A stretch of DNA of 7,866 nucleotides, taken from Candidatus Bipolaricaulota bacterium. Its GTDB lineage: Bacteria; Bipolaricaulota; Bipolaricaulia; Bipolaricaulales; Bipolaricaulaceae. This document shows positions 6,274-7,866 of the stretch, one piece after another; position 1 is the first letter of the stretch, and each line of letters begins with the position of its first letter. The position numbers were made by a program, and so were the translations under genes. Location of the stretch: assembly GCA_021163465.1 (NCBI GenBank), contig JAGGWU010000151.1:1-7866 (forward strand). Direction: 5' to 3'. The notes under the pieces are model-generated. The model saw only the letters and a program-made list of their open reading frames with translations. It ran no database searches and had not been told where the DNA came from.

Positions 6274-6345
6274 TTAGGCGCTCCCCCTTCCGCACCGGCA
6301 TTGTGTGCCCACCCATCCCGCCGCACGCCTCACCTCCCCCGGGGC

Positions 6346-6364
6346 GGAAGGGGCTTTCCCTTCC
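6346..6364 (+). repeat. Inverted repeat (leader hairpin) just upstream of the kinase start
   Basis: GGAAGGG (6346-6352) and CCCTTCC (6358-6364) form a perfect 7-bp stem with a 5-base loop, ending six bases before the ATG at 6371. The left arm is the only strong purine-rich Shine-Dalgarno-like run in the leader, so folding would mask it. If the gene instead starts at GTG 6305, this hairpin lies inside the coding region. Confidence 0.5.
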
Positions 6365-6370
6365 AAGGCT

Positions 6371-7351
6371 ATGAGGATTGATCGCCAGGGGACCGCGGAG
6401 GAGGTGGCGGCCTTCGTCGCCGAACGTGTCCCCCCGGATGGGTGCGTGGTCCTAATCGGTGGGGTGGACGTGGGCAAGACGACCCTGGCCCGAGCCCTGA
6501 ACCGTCGGCTGGGAGGGGAAGTGCTGGATGCGGATCTGGGCCAATCGGCCATCGGTTCCCCCACCGCCATCACCCTGGGCACCTACGAGGGGGGGATGCG
6601 GGACGGGTACTTCGTGGGCGACACTACACCCCGGGGCCACTTGGTCCTTGCCCTGTGCGGGGCCCTGCGCATGGCCCGGCGCGCCAGGCGTCCGTTGGTG
6701 GTGGATACCGATGGCTTCATCGCGGGAAACGTCGGACGTTCCTACAAGCTGGCCCTCATCGAGGCATTGGACCCGGATCTTGTGGTGCTCCTTCCCAGGG
6801 GTATGGAGCTTGAGCTCTTGCGGCTCTCCTGTGCGGCCGAAACGGTGTGCGTGCGGATCTCCGGGGTACGCCAGAAGACCAGGGAGGAAAGGATAAGCAC
6901 CCGGGAAGCCAACTTCCGCGCCGAGTTCGCCCGTTGCCGGGAGGTGGAGGTGCCGTGGGAGGAGGTAAGGTGGCGGGGAACCCTGCTCGGGCTGGGGGAG
7001 CCCGTGGACCCCAATACCCTGTCCAAGATGCTGGGCTGTGAGGTGCTCTATGCCCGGCGGGCGGGCAACGAGGCCATCGCGGTGGTGGACGGCCGGCCGC
7101 TTTCCGCCGGGGCGGTAAAGGCCTTTTGGGGCCTGGAAGAGCTTTACTTGATCCCCAAGAGCTACATGGAAGATAGGCTCATCGGCTGCTTCCGCGGGGG
7201 GAGGTTCGTGGGCCTGGGGAGGGTGTCCCGGGCCATGCCGGGAAAGCTGGTCCTCTCCGTCCCCCAAGGCGAGGTTCCGGAGGCGATTCAGCCGGGTTGC
7301 CTGCGCATCACCGCTTCAGGAAGAGAACTGGGACGCTCCCTCCTTCCCTGA
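6371..7351 (+). CDS. Clp1/Grc3-type polynucleotide kinase-like P-loop protein
   Basis: This protein (326 residues from 6371) resembles the Clp1/Grc3 family of RNA/DNA 5'-hydroxyl kinases, which act in RNA processing or repair in eukaryotes and archaea. Walker A is GGVDVGKTT (30-38). DADLGQS (53-59) matches the conserved D-x-D-x-GQ of the family, after which SPTAITLG follows as in Clp1. VVDTDGFIAGNVG (around Asp112-Gly115) corresponds to the family's NT-x-GW/VRG segment, and ALDPDLVVLL follows it. The C-terminal part (KSYMEDRLIGCFRGGRFVGLGRV) looks like the small beta domain of Clp1. The frame is open from GTG 6305, but the first 22 residues are Pro/Ala-rich and lack a Shine-Dalgarno site, so I prefer ATG 6371. 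It has its own promoter. Its last 44 bases overlap the MFS remnant on the other strand. The family is clear; the kinase substrate is not. Confidence 0.82.
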   Translation: MRIDRQGTAEEVAAFVAERVPPDGCVVLIGGVDVGKTTLARALNRRLGGEVLDADLGQSAIGSPTAITLGTYEGGMRDGYFVGDTTPRGHLVLALCGALRMARRARRPLVVDTDGFIAGNVGRSYKLALIEALDPDLVVLLPRGMELELLRLSCAAETVCVRISGVRQKTREERISTREANFRAEFARCREVEVPWEEVRWRGTLLGLGEPVDPNTLSKMLGCEVLYARRAGNEAIAVVDGRPLSAGAVKAFWGLEELYLIPKSYMEDRLIGCFRGGRFVGLGRVSRAMPGKLVLSVPQGEVPEAIQPGCLRITASGRELGRSLLP

Positions 7352-7560
7352 ACCGCTCCATAAGAAACCCGAGTAGGCCGCGAAGGCCAAAGACGCGATG
7401 CCGCCCACATGGGTCGGGGATCGTGGGGGAAGAGGTCCAAAAGCACCCCTCCGATGAGCGGGCCGGCGGACCAGCCGAAGGACTCCGCCAATCCCCAGGA
7501 GCGAAAGCCCGATGAACCTTCGGAACACGGGATCGCGTAACGAAGGATAGCACCTCAGCA
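7308..7560 (-). pseudogene. Frameshifted remnant of an MFS transporter
   Basis: The minus strand carries pieces of an MFS permease spread over different frames. One frame gives SWGLAESFGWSAGPLIGGVLLDLFPHDPRPMW (7500 to about 7405), typical of a membrane helix with a GP..GG motif near the end of such transporters. A second frame continues with GIASLAFAAYSGFL (about 7403-7362). A third supplies LLGFLMERFREGGSVPVLFLKR and a stop at 7308-7310. At least two frame changes within about 100 bases are needed to read a continuous C-terminus, so the gene is broken or the assembly has indels. The most upstream part (LRDPVFRRFIGLSLL, about 7534-7490) sits in another frame and looks like an N-terminal MFS segment, which would imply an internal deletion. 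The rest of the transporter is absent, and an IS256-type end lies just upstream. Confidence 0.65.
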
Positions 7561-7637
7561 AGTGATGTTATGAAAGCGCGCGCCCTTGGATCACGTCCCG
7601 TCAAGTGGGTGTAAAAGGGTTCCCTCTGGAGCTCAAG
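7352..7637. other. Decay and IS-flank region without an intact gene
   Basis: This stretch holds the MFS remnant and the IS256 terminal repeat only. Open frames on either strand here are short and compositionally odd, and none is supported as a functional gene. Confidence 0.6.
7588..7616. repeat. Terminal inverted repeat of the IS256-family element
   Basis: The + strand reads GGATCACGTCCCGTCAAGTG, then GGTGTAAAA. This matches the general form of IS256-family ends (GAT...GTCC...GTGTAAAA). The outer boundary is placed at 7588 or 7589 by this resemblance alone. Confidence 0.65.
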
Positions 7638-7866
7638 CTACCCGGTCAGCACCTCCTCCACTGCCTCTACAGGATTTTTCTCCTCTTCTTGTGCCCCGTA
7701 GAGGGCTGCCATAGAGGCCAAGCCGAAGTAGCGCCGCCCGGCCTCCCACTCGTCCTGCTGCTCAACCAACACCGCCCCGATCAGCCGCAGGGCCGCCTGG
7801 GGGTTGGGAAAGATCCCCACCACATCGCACCGCCTCCCCACCTCCCGCAGCAGACGCTCCAGGGGG
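7638..7866 (-). CDS. IS256-family (mutator-type) transposase, C-terminal part
   Basis: About 76 residues of the C-terminus are visible, running off the right edge. They contain the family's usual ending: PLERLLREVGRRCDVVGIFPN, then AALRLIGAVLVEQQDEWEAGRRYF, then SMAALYG and an acidic tail (AQEEEKNPVEAVEEVLTG) to a TAG stop at 7638-7640. The VGIFPN and EW.AGRRYF blocks are hallmarks of IS256/mutator transposases. The DDE catalytic residues lie upstream, outside the window, so it cannot be judged whether the copy is active. The visible part has no frameshift. Confidence 0.92.
   Translation of the reverse strand, partial: PLERLLREVGRRCDVVGIFPNPQAALRLIGAVLVEQQDEWEAGRRYFGLASMAALYGAQEEEKNPVEAVEEVLTG

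Larger units (their letters stand above)
7588..7866 (-). mobile_element. IS256-family insertion sequence, right end (partial, continues beyond the window)
   Basis: The element is recognised from the transposase C-terminus (7638-7866) and a terminal inverted repeat about 20 bases beyond its stop codon. Only one end lies in the window, so the partner repeat and the 8-9 bp target duplication expected for this family cannot be checked. Bases just outside the end are GCGCGCCCTT (7578-7587). The insertion abuts the decayed MFS gene and may be what broke it. Confidence 0.75.

Noticed and set aside
6452..7267. Leftward 271-codon ORF opposite the kinase gene
   Set aside because: Pro/Gly/His-rich antisense shadow of a gene with clear P-loop motifs.

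Overview
The window is compact, GC-rich bacterial DNA with many GTG/TTG starts and overlapping genes. Sigma-70-like TATAAT boxes (5441-5446, 6268-6273) and purine-rich Shine-Dalgarno sites argue for a bacterium rather than an archaeon. Two gene families here are better known from archaea: a geranylgeranyl-reductase-type flavoprotein and a Clp1/Grc3-type polynucleotide kinase. Together with the base composition, this suggests a deep-branching, possibly thermophilic bacterium. A Bipolaricaulota (OP1/Acetothermia)-like lineage is my guess, held with low confidence.

Layout. The left part reads leftward: a FAD-dependent geranylgeranyl-reductase-family oxidoreductase (578-1717), a gene-poor gap of about 310 bases with inverted repeats, then the N-terminal part of an unidentified secreted or membrane-anchored protein cut by the left edge (1-266). 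From a divergent intergenic region (1718-1890) the middle reads rightward: a CaCA-type sodium/calcium exchanger (1891-2886), a perfect 20-bp GC-rich palindrome (2926-2945), and a three-gene zinc-type ABC uptake operon of binding protein, ATPase and permease (2971-5404). The three transporter genes overlap start-to-stop. Two genes with their own TATAAT boxes follow: a TIM-barrel sugar isomerase/epimerase-like protein (5466-6242) and a Clp1/Grc3-like P-loop kinase (about 6371-7351).

The right end is a decay zone on the minus strand. It holds a frameshifted remnant of an MFS transporter (about 7308-7560), the terminal inverted repeat of an IS256-family element (about 7588-7616) and the C-terminal end of its transposase (7638-7866), which runs off the window.

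The only clear functional unit is the metal-uptake operon. The exchanger upstream may add to metal or ion homeostasis, but the palindrome between them makes one shared transcript uncertain. I found no rRNA, tRNA, CRISPR array or defence system. The least ordinary items are the bacterial Clp1-like kinase with a structured leader and the palindrome lying exactly in a possible promoter spacer ahead of the zinc operon.
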